DNA of 20,443 nucleotides from Asparagopsis taxiformis (GCA_030407315.1 JALQPE010002378.1:1-20443), one strand, 5' to 3'. Numbered from the stretch's first letter, positions 8,265 to 15,841 are shown. Numbers and translations: made by a program. Notes: generated from the letters alone by a model not told the origin.

Positions 8265-8330
8265 GCGCAGGTGGTCAGCGGGCGTCGTCTAGGGCGTAAG
8301 CGAGTGGGTTCGATTCCCACGCATCGACGG
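8265..8330 (+). other. tRNA-like relic with A- and B-box-like sequences in the LTR
   Basis: 8304-8320 forms a perfect tRNA T-arm: stem GTGGG/CCCAC with loop TTCGATT. It contains a full pol III B box, GGTTCGATTCC. Just upstream is a small GGC-GTAA-GC hairpin like the long variable arm of Leu or Ser tRNAs, and about 30 bases earlier TGGTCAGCGGG resembles an A box one base short. No acceptor stem pairing with 8321-8327, and no clear anticodon arm, can be found. This looks like a degraded tRNA or tRNA-derived fragment (SINE-like) rather than a working tRNA gene. The equivalent part of the other LTR is outside the window. Confidence 0.4.
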
Positions 8331-8359
8331 CGTTCTGCGCGACGCGTGTTAGCACCAGC

Positions 8360-8382
8360 AATACAAAACGTTCGTTTGTATT
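8360..8382. repeat. AT-rich 8-bp hairpin in the left LTR
   Basis: AATACAAA and TTTGTATT are perfect inverted arms around a 7-base loop. It lies in an otherwise GC-rich stretch just after the tRNA-like relic. The function is unknown, and the matching part of the right LTR is beyond the window. Confidence 0.45.
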
Positions 8383-8430
8383 CTCGCGCAAGCGTTCAAC
8401 TCCCAGTTAGTCTAGCCCAGTGTGGATTGC

Positions 8431-8832
8431 CTCCGTGCGGATAGCTGACGCGAGTAGTAACGCGGCGCGCAAGCGACGAATCATGTGCGGCCTGTCGGAC
8501 GGGTGCGTAAGCGGCTCGAGAGCGGCGTCGCTCCATTGCGTGCGGTGACCGTTCCAAGTCATTCAGCGATAAGAAGTCAGTTGCGCAGGGCGCGGTGAAA
8601 CTTCGTCTGACGTCGCGACTGACGTTTTCGTGCGGTGTCACGTTATCTACTAAACCGGTTCGAGAATACTGAGCGCTGCGGGCACACGAAATAGACGGCA
8701 AGGATGATATGTCGGCGCGCTTTTTCGCATACGCGACGGAGCGAGCCTCATGGTCCTGGCCCGTTTTCTTCATGAGATCTGCAGGCGTCCTCCTTGATTC
8801 GTATGCCGCTCTTGGCTCGGCGGTTCTGCACG
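8431..8832 (-). other. Element B 3' non-coding region and outer U3
   Basis: This stretch lies between the chromodomain stop codon at 8833 and the clearly alignable LTR. It holds no convincing gene. By position it contains the end of the internal region, the polypurine tract and the first few hundred bases of U3. Short frames on both strands here lack motifs. Confidence 0.5.
8779..8797 (-). other. Candidate polypurine tract and LTR start of element B
   Basis: On the minus strand a purine run, AAGGAGGACG, is followed after CC by TGCAG. If second-strand synthesis starts here, the LTR runs from 8783 leftward. Its TGCAG start nearly mirrors the terminal TGTAG at the 3202 edge. A rival purine run, GAAGAAAACGGG, lies about 10 bases further left. 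The right LTR end is not in the window to decide between them. Confidence 0.35.
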
Positions 8833-9177
8833 TTAGTTGCGTGACGGGCGATGGCGCGTCCTCTTGTCCGCTAGCCGCAAACTGGAGCGACTGGGTGGCG
8901 TCCGGCGCGGTTTGGTGACGCTTGTCGCTTTCGGCGTGCGTATCTTCGGCGGGGGTCCCCGGCGGTCGCGTGACGTAGCGCGGTCGGGCTCGGTGTCGCG
9001 TCCGGCGGCGCTCGAAGCGGTTCGCTTTAGGTCCTTGCGGAAACGTGCTACAATGGGTGCGGGTAACGAGCCCACGGGTTCCCAGGTATCATCGCGCGGC
9101 GAATATCCTTTCCAGCGCACTCGGAAAACGGCTTCCCCAGCATCGTCAATGCCTTCGGCCACGAGTTTGTCAATCAT
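8833..9177 (-). CDS. Element B chromodomain module, in the -1 frame after integrase
   Basis: The frame encodes a chromodomain at its beginning: MIDKLVAEG, then VFRVRWKGYSPRDDTWEP, and a C-terminal helix PAPIVARFRKD. The aromatic cage positions are kept as F, W and Y (F precedes the ATG in the same frame). A basic, Pro- and Arg-rich tail follows. Such modules normally form the C-terminus of integrase and help choose insertion sites by binding modified histones. Here the domain is one step (-1) out of the main pol frame. The ATG at 9177-9175 overlaps the pol stop at 9176-9174 as ATGA. Homologous-looking sequence (YGTREF) continues upstream of the ATG in this frame. The ATG is therefore probably not an original start, and a lost base near 9270-9290 is likely. 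Confidence 0.75.
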   Translation of the reverse strand: MIDKLVAEGIDDAGEAVFRVRWKGYSPRDDTWEPVGSLPAPIVARFRKDLKRTASSAAGRDTEPDRATSRDRRGPPPKIRTPKATSVTKPRRTPPSRSSLRLADKRTRHRPSRN

Positions 9178-12100
9178 AAATTCGCGCGTTCCGTACCCAG
9201 ACTCTGGGCTAACTTTGCGCGAAGCTTCGAAGTCGCGTTCGCCGCATTGCGTAGCGTCGTTAGCGGCTTCCGTTGCGGTAGCATTTCCTCGTCGTCTAGC
9301 GGGGAAGGCGCGGGCGTTGCAATACGCGGTGCGACGCGGATGCGGTCGGAACTAACGAGCTCGGGCACGCCATCTATCACGATCTCGTAAGTATGGCCGC
9401 GACAGCCTATTACAGGGAAAGGGCCGGAGACGGGGTAGTCCAATTTCGACACACGCGTTCCTTCGTCTCGCTGCGCTCGAGTCGTCGCTCCCGCACGGGT
9501 ATCCAAGTAGACTTGGTCACCCACCTTGATTTCCTTGTTCACTGCGCGTACGCCACGGTCGAAATCCCGTTTATACCGCGCTTGCGCCTTCTTCAACGCG
9601 TTTGCTGCGCGCGCGTAGGCGTCCGATAATCGCGCTAGAAATTCCATGCGGAGAAACGGCGTGCTGCGGATCGTGTCCACTTGTTCCGTTCCCAGCGATA
9701 CGGGGTAGCGTGTGAGCGTAAGTTCGAACGGCGAAGTATTCGTCGAGCGGTGTATCGCGCGGTTGTAAGCGTACGCTAGCGCGTCTAAATGCTCGTCCCA
9801 ATCTCTGCGCTCTTCATCTACATAATGGCGCAGCGTCGCGACGATGGTGCGGTTCATGCGCTCGACTTGTCCGTTCGACTGCGGATGGTACGTCGTTGTG
9901 AATATGTTTCGCGTACCCATCAGCGCGCAAGTCTCCTGAAACAGCTTCGAGCGGAATTGCGGTCCATTGTCCGAAAGTAGCGTGCGCGGCGGTCCATAGA
10001 CGAACACCCAATCGCGGCAAAATGCCTTCGCAACGGCGAGCGCGGATACGCGCCCGAGCGCGATGAGTCGGCAGAGTTTGCTATAGCGGTCGGCGATTAC
10101 AAGTACGAAGCGACGTTGGCGCGGAGTCTCGGGCAGCGGCCCAAGGATGTCAATAGCGACGTCTTCGAGCGGGCGCGTCGCGGGGAATAGCTTCAAGGCG
10201 TTCGTGTGGCGATATTGCGTAACGCGGTTACGTGCGCACGCGTCGCACTGTCTCACTGTAGTATAGACGTCCACGCTCATCATCGGCCAGTAGTACGCGC
10301 GTCGAATCGCGTCATACATGCGACGCGCGCCCGGATGTCCTGCGGTTACCGCGTAATGGTTAGCTCGCAAAATGCGCCCCTTAATCGCTTCGGGCACGAC
10401 TATCTGCGTGGCGCCGTCGAGCGGCGCGGTCCTCATAAGTATCCCATCGGGGGACAGGTGAAAGCGCGACTGCGGCGCGGTTTCGACATCGCGTTTCGCG
10501 TTTTGGCAGAATTCGTCCGTCGCCTGCTCGCGAATCCACTCGTCAGTGGATACGGGCGGTTCGATGCACGACCGAGTTGCCAGTAGGCAGTCCAAACTCG
10601 GGTAGTATTCTGCGTAGTCGCATTGTAGCGCGGTATCGGTTCGCGCATAAGCGTCCGCGTGCGGTTCGACGATGTTCGCGGCGTCGAAGCAGGGTATCTC
10701 GTCCGGTATTTCCGTCTCGTCGCCGCTTCGCGTGGCCATTCGCGAGAGCGCGTCGGCGATAACATGGCGTTTACCCTTTTTATATTCGACGTCGAACTCG
10801 AACTCGGCGAGTCGCAATCGCCAGCGCGCGAGCCGTCCTTCCGCGGAGGTCATATTTAGAATCCAGCGCAGCGAATTATGGTCCGTGCGAACCGTGAACT
10901 TCCGTCCTTCTAGATATGCGCGTAATAGTAACACAGCCCATACCACCGCGAGGCATTCGCGTTCCGTCGTCGAATAATTTCGCTCCGCGTCGTTAAGCGT
11001 GCGCGACCAGTATCCGACTGGATGTAATGTGTCTCCGTCTGCGTCTAGCTGTAATAATGCGCATCCGATTTGTCCTTGCGACGCGTCGGTATCGAGCACG
11101 TATGGGTGTCCCTCGCGCGGTAGGCGAAGAATAGGCGGAGATAGCATCGCTCGTCGCAGTGATTCGAACGCGCGCGTTTGCTCCGGCGTCGGTGCGGGTA
11201 AGCTCTCTCCTTGGTCCTTCTTTAGCAACTGCGTAAGCGGCGCCGCGACGAACGCGAATTTTTCGACGAATCGGCGGTATACGTTGCAAGTTCCCAGAAA
11301 GCTGCGCAGCTGCGTTTTCGTCGTCGGATACGTCGCATCGCGTAGCGCGTCGCATTTCGTCGTCGGCACGGATAGCTTCCCAGGCGAAATAGTATGCCCC
11401 AGATAGTCCACCGTGCGCTTGAAGAACTCGGTCTTCGCGAATTTAAGCGAAACGCCAGCGCGTCCGAGGATTCCCAGTATCTCGTCGACGTGATGCACGT
11501 GCGCGTTTACGTCGGCGGAGAAGATGATTACGTCATCCAGGTAGACAAGGCAGTGCTGCCATTTCACGTTCGCGAGCAAGATATCGAGCGCGCGCTGAAA
11601 CGTCGCGGGCGCGTTCGATAGTCCGAAGGGCATACGGCGGAAGCGATACGTACCAACATGCGACGTAAACGTAGTCTTATCGCGGTCGGCGTGCGCTACC
11701 GGGATTTGCCAGTATCCCGAGTTGCAGTCTAGCGTAGTGAAAACCGTCGCGTTACCAAGCGAATCGACGCAATCGTCCATGCGCGGAATCGGATACGCGT
11801 CCTTCACGGTAGCGGCGTTTAAGCGGCGGTAGTCGATGCAGAAGCGGGAAGTCCCGTCCTTCTTAGGCACGACTACAACCGGGCTCGCCCATTCCGATGT
11901 AGCAGGTTCGATCACTCCAGCGCGGAGCATCTTATCCACTTGCGTACGGATAATTTCGCGCGACGCGTGTCCGGCGCGGTACGGCGGTTGGTTGACGGGG
12001 GTCGCCCCCGGAACCAGTTCGATGCGGTGCTCTGTCGCGTGGATGGCTCCGAGCGTGCCATTCCACATGCGCTCGTGCTTTCGCAGCATCTCGATAATTC

Positions 12101-12287
12101 GCGCGTGTAGGTCGTCGTCTACTCGCTCATCGCGTAGTGTCGCGCGTAAGAGGTCTTCCCAATGCGGCGTCGCGTTCGCAATTCCGTCGGCTTCGCGCAG
12201 GTCCGGCGGGTTCGTCGCGTTGCGTGGCGTCGCATCGTCGGGCGGTCGGTCTTGCGGGTCGGTGCCTCTTGTGCAACTTGTAGGCAA
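9174..12287 (-). CDS. pol: Element B Pol: reverse transcriptase, RNase H and integrase
   Basis: This is an uninterrupted 1037-codon frame and the enzymatic core of the retrotransposon. RT spans about residues 96-300, with LDCNSGYWQ (Asp186) and the YLDD box (249-252). RNase H spans about 390-515, with Asp401 in DTDAS, Glu444 in ECL, Asp469 in RTDHNSL and Asp512 in DALSR. Integrase has H644, H651, C681 and C684 as the zinc site. Its catalytic triad is D713, D773 and E809, an exact D,D-35-E spacing. The GPY/F module has GPF at 955-957. All catalytic residues are present. The first codon is a TTG in an overlap with the protease frame, so this is not an independent start. Pol should be reached by a -1 step from protease. 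The last 35 or so residues appear to be out of frame. Confidence 0.95.
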   Translation of the reverse strand: MPTSCTRGTDPQDRPPDDATPRNATNPPDLREADGIANATPHWEDLLRATLRDERVDDDLHARIIEMLRKHERMWNGTLGAIHATEHRIELVPGATPVNQPPYRAGHASREIIRTQVDKMLRAGVIEPATSEWASPVVVVPKKDGTSRFCIDYRRLNAATVKDAYPIPRMDDCVDSLGNATVFTTLDCNSGYWQIPVAHADRDKTTFTSHVGTYRFRRMPFGLSNAPATFQRALDILLANVKWQHCLVYLDDVIIFSADVNAHVHHVDEILGILGRAGVSLKFAKTEFFKRTVDYLGHTISPGKLSVPTTKCDALRDATYPTTKTQLRSFLGTCNVYRRFVEKFAFVAAPLTQLLKKDQGESLPAPTPEQTRAFESLRRAMLSPPILRLPREGHPYVLDTDASQGQIGCALLQLDADGDTLHPVGYWSRTLNDAERNYSTTERECLAVVWAVLLLRAYLEGRKFTVRTDHNSLRWILNMTSAEGRLARWRLRLAEFEFDVEYKKGKRHVIADALSRMATRSGDETEIPDEIPCFDAANIVEPHADAYARTDTALQCDYAEYYPSLDCLLATRSCIEPPVSTDEWIREQATDEFCQNAKRDVETAPQSRFHLSPDGILMRTAPLDGATQIVVPEAIKGRILRANHYAVTAGHPGARRMYDAIRRAYYWPMMSVDVYTTVRQCDACARNRVTQYRHTNALKLFPATRPLEDVAIDILGPLPETPRQRRFVLVIADRYSKLCRLIALGRVSALAVAKAFCRDWVFVYGPPRTLLSDNGPQFRSKLFQETCALMGTRNIFTTTYHPQSNGQVERMNRTIVATLRHYVDEERRDWDEHLDALAYAYNRAIHRSTNTSPFELTLTRYPVSLGTEQVDTIRSTPFLRMEFLARLSDAYARAANALKKAQARYKRDFDRGVRAVNKEIKVGDQVYLDTRAGATTRAQRDEGTRVSKLDYPVSGPFPVIGCRGHTYEIVIDGVPELVSSDRIRVAPRIATPAPSPLDDEEMLPQRKPLTTLRNAANATSKLRAKLAQSLGTERANL

Positions 12288-13129
12288 CCTACGGGGTTGG
12301 GCACTGCGGCGCCCACCTTCATGCCTTTGGGCAATACCTGTAGGCGGGTGCCGGCGTTGTGCACATGCACACTGAAGGGCACGTTCCTCTTAACCTGCGT
12401 TTCACCATTGGTTAGACGCAACAACTTCTGTCCGTAGAGGTCGGTCGCGGGTATCATGATGCAGCGTCCGTCAGCGCCCGTGGTGACTTCGATAGCTTGC
12501 GTCGCGTGCGGCGGAATCGACGTGCGGCGCGCAACGCGGATTGGTGCGAAATCTGTCGGTCGGGTAGTCTTGGGGGTCGGTGCGCGGCGCGGTTTCGTCG
12601 GCGTGCGTGGGAGCATCGGAACGTGGTCCCCATAGCGGGTTCGCAACGCGCGCTGCGGCCCAGTATAGATCATCCGAACCACGCGGTCGATGAAGTCTGC
12701 TCCCAGAATGCAAGGGACGGATAAGCGCGGCATCACCAGGAAAGTTTGAAGGTGCGCGCGGGCACCTAGGAGAACGCTAAGTCGCAACGACGCGTTCGGC
12801 GCGAGGCGTCGTCCATTCGCGTCGATAATCGCGCAGCGCAGCGTTGGCGGCGTAGCGTGGCGCTTCCAATCAGCGCCTAATACGTTCTCGCGAATGAGGC
12901 TCGGGCCCGCGCCGGTATCAAGCACAGCGGTCACCGCGGTGGCCGTGCGTAGATTATATCCGACGCGTATCTCGAGTTTGTAGTTCGCGGTAGGGGTCTG
13001 AAACAGGACCACTGTTTCGGGTGGTAACGGAGGCGGTTTTTCGCGCGGCGGTTGCGTCGTCGCGCGTCGCGTATCCGTTGGATGGAGAGGAGTCGTCCCA
13101 CCCGCTACGACTCCTCGTAGGCGTTTCCC
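12119..13129 (-). CDS. Element B aspartic protease, expressed by -1 frameshifting from Gag
   Basis: The frame is open from the slippery site at the end of gag and lacks an ATG at its head, as expected for a frameshift product. The retropepsin core shows VLDTGAGPSLI (catalytic Asp-Thr-Gly, at about 12919-12911) and the second-half motif CILGADFID about 70 residues later. The homodimeric enzyme cuts Gag and Gag-Pol polyproteins. A long linker with conserved-looking segments (LLRLTNGETQVKRNVPF) leads toward RT. The final part, from about 12260 to the stop at 12119, reads as Arg/Thr-rich sequence unlike pol. The natural continuation is in the RT frame, one step (-1) away. I see no slippery heptamer in that second overlap. 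Confidence 0.85.
   Translation of the reverse strand, partial: GKRLRGVVAGGTTPLHPTDTRRATTQPPREKPPPLPPETVVLFQTPTANYKLEIRVGYNLRTATAVTAVLDTGAGPSLIRENVLGADWKRHATPPTLRCAIIDANGRRLAPNASLRLSVLLGARAHLQTFLVMPRLSVPCILGADFIDRVVRMIYTGPQRALRTRYGDHVPMLPRTPTKPRRAPTPKTTRPTDFAPIRVARRTSIPPHATQAIEVTTGADGRCIMIPATDLYGQKLLRLTNGETQVKRNVPFSVHVHNAGTRLQVLPKGMKVGAAVPNPVGCLQVAQEAPTRKTDRPTMRRHATRRTRRTCAKPTELRTRRRIGKTSYARHYAMSE
13087..13129 (-). promoter_or_regulatory. Programmed -1 ribosomal frameshift signal between gag and protease
   Basis: On the minus strand, GGGAAAC at 13129-13123 is in phase as G GGA AAC in the Gag frame, the canonical X XXY YYZ slippery pattern. It is followed by a 6-base spacer, GCCTAC (13122-13117), and then a perfect 10-bp stem. 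The 5' arm is GAGGAGTCGT (13116-13107) and the 3' arm is ACGACTCCTC (13096-13087), around a 10-base loop. The Gag TAG at 13107-13105 starts at the last base of the 5' arm. Slipping one base back enters a frame with no stop through to the protease. GGGAAAC is a known slippery sequence in some retroviruses. The loop GGGTGG could also pair with CCACCC at 13024-13019 as a distant pseudoknot. Confidence 0.85.
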
Positions 13130-14706
13130 GGGTCTTCTGCGAAGCGAACCGAGTGGGGCGTGAGCTGCTCGCCATCGTGCGCGTCGTCTTCGCGCGTGCG
13201 TTCGCTTTCGCGCCCGCGTGCGTCATCGTCCGCGGAAACTTCGAAAACCTGAACGTTACGCTGCAGGTTCAGTTCTTCGGGCGTTAGGCGCGCGTGACTA
13301 TGCATCTCGCGAATTGCGGCCTGTTGCTCGGATGAGAGCAGCGGGCAGCTTACCATGGGGTGTCCAAACTTCCGGCATATCAGACAGCGGAACGCCGCTG
13401 TGCGAGACGTGTCGGCCGGTGCCGTCTGTCTCACGATAGGCGGTGGGTAAGTTGCGCGCGGTATGTGCGCCGTGTACGGTCCCGCGCGTTCGCGTTCTCG
13501 GTCGTCGTTATGCGCAAAGCGTCGCGAGCGGTCGGCGGGCGATGCGTCGCGAGAGCGTGGCGTGCGATAATTCGACGAAGGGGTGCCCAGCGAGGTTGGA
13601 CTTCGCATGGGGCTCGGGGTCGAGAACTTCCGTTCGCGCGGAGCGTGCGGCGTCGCGGCGGAGGTTGAGACGTTTGGCGATGAGAAGCCTGATGGCGGGG
13701 TATGCCCCACGGTCAGCGCTTGCATCGTTGGTGTCTCCTCCTCTTCCACGTAGAGCGCAGGCGTTCGCCGTAATAGCGGTCGCGCGCTCGTCGTCGGCGT
13801 CATCGCTCGGTGCGTGTCCCCGTGGCTCTGCGCCATAGAGACTAGCTCTCGAAAGGTGTATCGACGCGGGTCGCGAGACAGCGCGTCCCGTACGAGGTGT
13901 TGCGCATAGGGTCGTAGACCATCGACGAAAATAGAAACAAGCGTTCGCTCGCTAAACGCATCGCCGCAGCGCAGCGCGCGGCGTCGTAGTCTCGTAGCGA
14001 ATTGCGTTTCGGTTTCCTTCGGGTCTTGCGTTTGTTGCGCCACATCACGATACGCCTGCGCGACGTCGCCTTCGCGCGCATAGGTTAGCAGGAGCCACTG
14101 AACGGCTTCCGCGTAGCACGTAATCGAATCGACGCCCGCGCGCGAGCCTCGGAACGTTCGTCCCACGTACGTTTGGAACGTGTCGCGCGCCTCGTCGGCG
14201 AGGAAATACTTGAGAATCGGCAACGCTGCGCCTTCGGATACGCCGGTGTCGTCGCATGCGCTCTTGAAATACTTCAGGAACGATAGCACGGCGATTCCGT
14301 CAGCGCCCGTGAAATTCTCTCCCTGCATCGAGTGGCGCACCATTTTCGCGGTGTTAGCCAATTCGCTCGCAATTGTTCGGTTAAACGCGCGGTCCGTATT
14401 ACGCAAGCGGTACGTGCGATACGAAAGCGCGCGCGTGAACAGCTCGTTCAACGGCTGGATCTCTACCAGCCCGGGATGTGCGGGTCCAATGTCGCTATCC
14501 GAACGCGGGTGGTCGTCGAATGACAGGTCCTGGCGCGCCAGTTCCAGCCATCCTTCGGGGTCCGCGTCGCGCGCGTAGTTCGTAGGGGTCGCGCGCGCTG
14601 CGGTTCGCGTTCGGTTTTCGCGCGCAGCGACGTTCGCGCGTTCAATATTGTGCTCCTCGCGGGAGTCCATCGTAGTGACGATTAGGTTGTGGACTTGCGC
14701 CCTCAT
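13105..14706 (-). CDS. gag: Element B Gag, capsid and nucleocapsid parts
   Basis: The 533-residue frame contains a retrotransposon Gag (capsid) region at about residues 110-290: NFTGADGIAVLSFLKYFKSACDD, then AEAVQWLLLTYA, then TQFATRLRRRALRCGDAF, and IFVDGLRPY. A Ser/Pro/Arg-rich linker follows. A zinc knuckle of exact CX2CX4HX4C form has C441, C444, H449 and C454. The capsid part assembles particles and the knuckle binds genomic RNA. The start used is ATG 14706, but homologous-looking helix (QSRGLTAQ) continues upstream in the same frame. The frame directly to the right (14715-15074) is probably the real N-terminus, joined by one lost base. The frame ends at TAG inside the frameshift hairpin. 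Confidence 0.9.
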   Translation of the reverse strand: MRAQVHNLIVTTMDSREEHNIERANVAARENRTRTAARATPTNYARDADPEGWLELARQDLSFDDHPRSDSDIGPAHPGLVEIQPLNELFTRALSYRTYRLRNTDRAFNRTIASELANTAKMVRHSMQGENFTGADGIAVLSFLKYFKSACDDTGVSEGAALPILKYFLADEARDTFQTYVGRTFRGSRAGVDSITCYAEAVQWLLLTYAREGDVAQAYRDVAQQTQDPKETETQFATRLRRRALRCGDAFSERTLVSIFVDGLRPYAQHLVRDALSRDPRRYTFRELVSMAQSHGDTHRAMTPTTSARPLLRRTPALYVEEEETPTMQALTVGHTPPSGFSSPNVSTSAATPHAPRERKFSTPSPMRSPTSLGTPSSNYRTPRSRDASPADRSRRFAHNDDRERERAGPYTAHIPRATYPPPIVRQTAPADTSRTAAFRCLICRKFGHPMVSCPLLSSEQQAAIREMHSHARLTPEELNLQRNVQVFEVSADDDARGRESERTREDDAHDGEQLTPHSVRFAEDPGNAYEES

Positions 14707-14714
14707 CTGAGCCG

Positions 14715-15074
14715 TTAGTCCACGTGATTGGCCCTTGATGCGCGGTCCACTGCAGCTCGTACTTCAGCCTGGAGCATGCATTGGAACGTAGGGTCGTCCA
14801 CTACTTGTCGAACCAAGCTCGGAAGCGTTGCGGACGGCGTAGCGTGCACGTCGGAAACGCGGAACTCGGCCTCGCGCTTCGTTGCGGCGCCATCGTCGGA
14901 CGTTTGCGCGTCGTCGTCGATGCTCGCGAGCGCTTGCGTCGGTAACGGCGGCCACGGAGAAGCGGTAGGGTCAGGGATATGTGAAGCGACCAGCGCGTCG
15001 ACTGCGTGCGTTTGCGACGCGACTGGCGGCGGTTCGGTCGGCGCGTTCGATCGCTCGGGCGCGGATGGATCCAT
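14715..15074 (-). CDS. Probable N-terminal part of element B Gag, now in a separate frame
   Basis: This 119-codon frame starts with ATG at 15074 (MDPSAPERS), has an acidic, Pro/Ala-rich middle and ends in a predicted helix (VDDPTFQCMLQAEVRAAVDRA). It is one step (-1) from the main Gag frame and ends just 8 bases before that frame's first ATG. In the Gag frame the sequence opposite its end reads as a smooth helical continuation. I therefore think the two were one protein before a single base was lost near 14735. The alternative is a short upstream protein of its own. Sequence of another family member would decide. Confidence 0.6.
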   Translation of the reverse strand: MDPSAPERSNAPTEPPPVASQTHAVDALVASHIPDPTASPWPPLPTQALASIDDDAQTSDDGAATKREAEFRVSDVHATPSATLPSLVRQVVDDPTFQCMLQAEVRAAVDRASRANHVD

Positions 15075-15099
15075 CGGCGCGGTTGCGTTCGATCGTCGC

Positions 15100-15141
15100 C
15101 TAGGGAAAAGGGAAAAAGGGATGATGGGGAAGGAGAAAGGG
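15100..15141 (-). promoter_or_regulatory. Possible 3' splice site in the gag leader
   Basis: On the minus strand a run of C and T about 35-40 bases long (with a few interruptions) ends in CCCTAG followed by G. This resembles a polypyrimidine tract plus AG acceptor, 26 bases before the gag ATG at 15074. I cannot identify a donor site, so this is a weak call. A plain pyrimidine-rich leader is equally likely. Confidence 0.25.
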
Positions 15142-15631
15142 GAATTCGGCGCGCGTCAAAATCTCGCGTCGGCGCGTCGAAAAATTGGCAAGTAAAAAGG
15201 GAAGCGCTTCCCGAAAATTGTCTGCGTATCGGGCGCGCGTAGTAAGGGTGAGGGGGACGAGTTCGCTCGCAGGAGGGCTTCTTCCTCGCTCGGAACGCGT
15301 GAAGACGGGTCTCGATCGCTCGCGAACCCAATATTTTCGGCACCGCCGAACCCGCGTTAGGGTTGCGAACTAGCGCGCGCACGCGCTGCGTCTTCGATCG
15401 CGTCGTTCCGCGCGGCGAATCGTCGTAGTAGAGGTAGGGTAGTTATACAAACCAGAGAGGCTATAGCACCGCTTCCGGGATAGCGATACGCGCGCACGCG
15501 TCAATCGCCCTCGCTGTCGCGCACGACGAACGGATAAAAGAAGAATTAGAGTAAGCGATAGGTTTGGCGTCCCGTGTTTTCCCCAAGCGGAGTTTCTGTG
15601 CTTCGCTGAGTTCGCACGTCGGTTCGCGCAA

Positions 15632-15649
15632 TTCTAGGTCGAGAGACCA
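15632..15649 (-). other. Primer binding site of element B
   Basis: On the minus strand, two bases (AC) after the CA that ends the 5' LTR, the sequence TGGTCTCTCGACC begins. TGG complements the universal CCA end of a tRNA, and the position is exactly where reverse transcription is primed. I cannot name the tRNA from memory. The site contains GGTC and GACC around TCTC, so it could fold on itself, a feature to keep in mind for unusual priming. Confidence 0.7.
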
Positions 15650-15841
15650 GTTGTAGGACCAGCCGGGGTGGCGATCGCTAAGGGAGTTCTAGAATTGCAG
15701 CCGTGTCAGGGCGAGGTGAACCGTAACGCGCTGGTTGAACTTGCGTTCGCGCGTCGCTCGGTCGCGCTGGCGAACGGGTGGTACAACGGCGGAACGCGTA
15801 GGGAACGATCGCAACACGGGATTCGCGGGCCGGCGCAAGCC

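Larger units (their letters stand above)
3202..8783 (-). repeat. Left (3') LTR of element B, about 5.5 kb
   Basis: From 3202 this sequence matches the stretch starting at 15652. The match begins exactly at TGTAGGACC: the preceding base differs (g versus t). It is seen as far as 8007, where the window cuts the other copy. The right end is therefore inferred. The best candidate is CTGCA ending at 8783, a near mirror of the TGTAG start, followed by a pyrimidine run that is a purine tract on the minus strand. In the minus-strand direction U3 is on the right and U5 on the left. It contains an intact plus-strand 940-codon gene, several hairpins and a tRNA-like relic. Confidence 0.85.
15075..15651 (-). 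other. Untranslated leader of element B between primer binding site and gag
   Basis: About 575 bases of non-coding leader. The part next to the gag ATG (15101-15141) is purine-rich on the plus strand, so pyrimidine-rich in the RNA, and ends in CTAG-G at 15103-15099. Further right is a second short A- and G-rich run (15189-15207). The rest is GC-rich without clear features. Packaging signals would be expected here, but I cannot identify one. Confidence 0.55.

Noticed and set aside
7631..8320. A 229-codon minus-strand frame starting MGIEPT
   Set aside because: The GIEPT start is the antisense translation of the tRNA T-arm at 8304-8320, a known source of false proteins. The rest is Arg/Thr-rich, without domain features, and its equivalent in the right LTR is frame-broken.
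11836..12375. Plus-strand frame of 179 codons opposite pol, and similar ones at 8837-9355 and 1295-1936
   Set aside because: Shadows of high-GC coding sequence on the minus strand. Translations are Ser/Arg/Val-rich with no domains.
12119..12393. A second programmed frameshift site between protease and RT
   Set aside because: The overlap is open in both frames, but no in-phase X XXY YYZ heptamer is present. CCCAAAG near 12328 is in the wrong phase, so a lost base is the simpler reading.
13081..13122. A compact pseudoknot using CCATCC right after the frameshift stem
   Set aside because: The loop GGGTGG could pair with it, but only one base would have to span a 10-bp stem, which is not sterically reasonable. 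A distant partner at 13019-13024 is more plausible.
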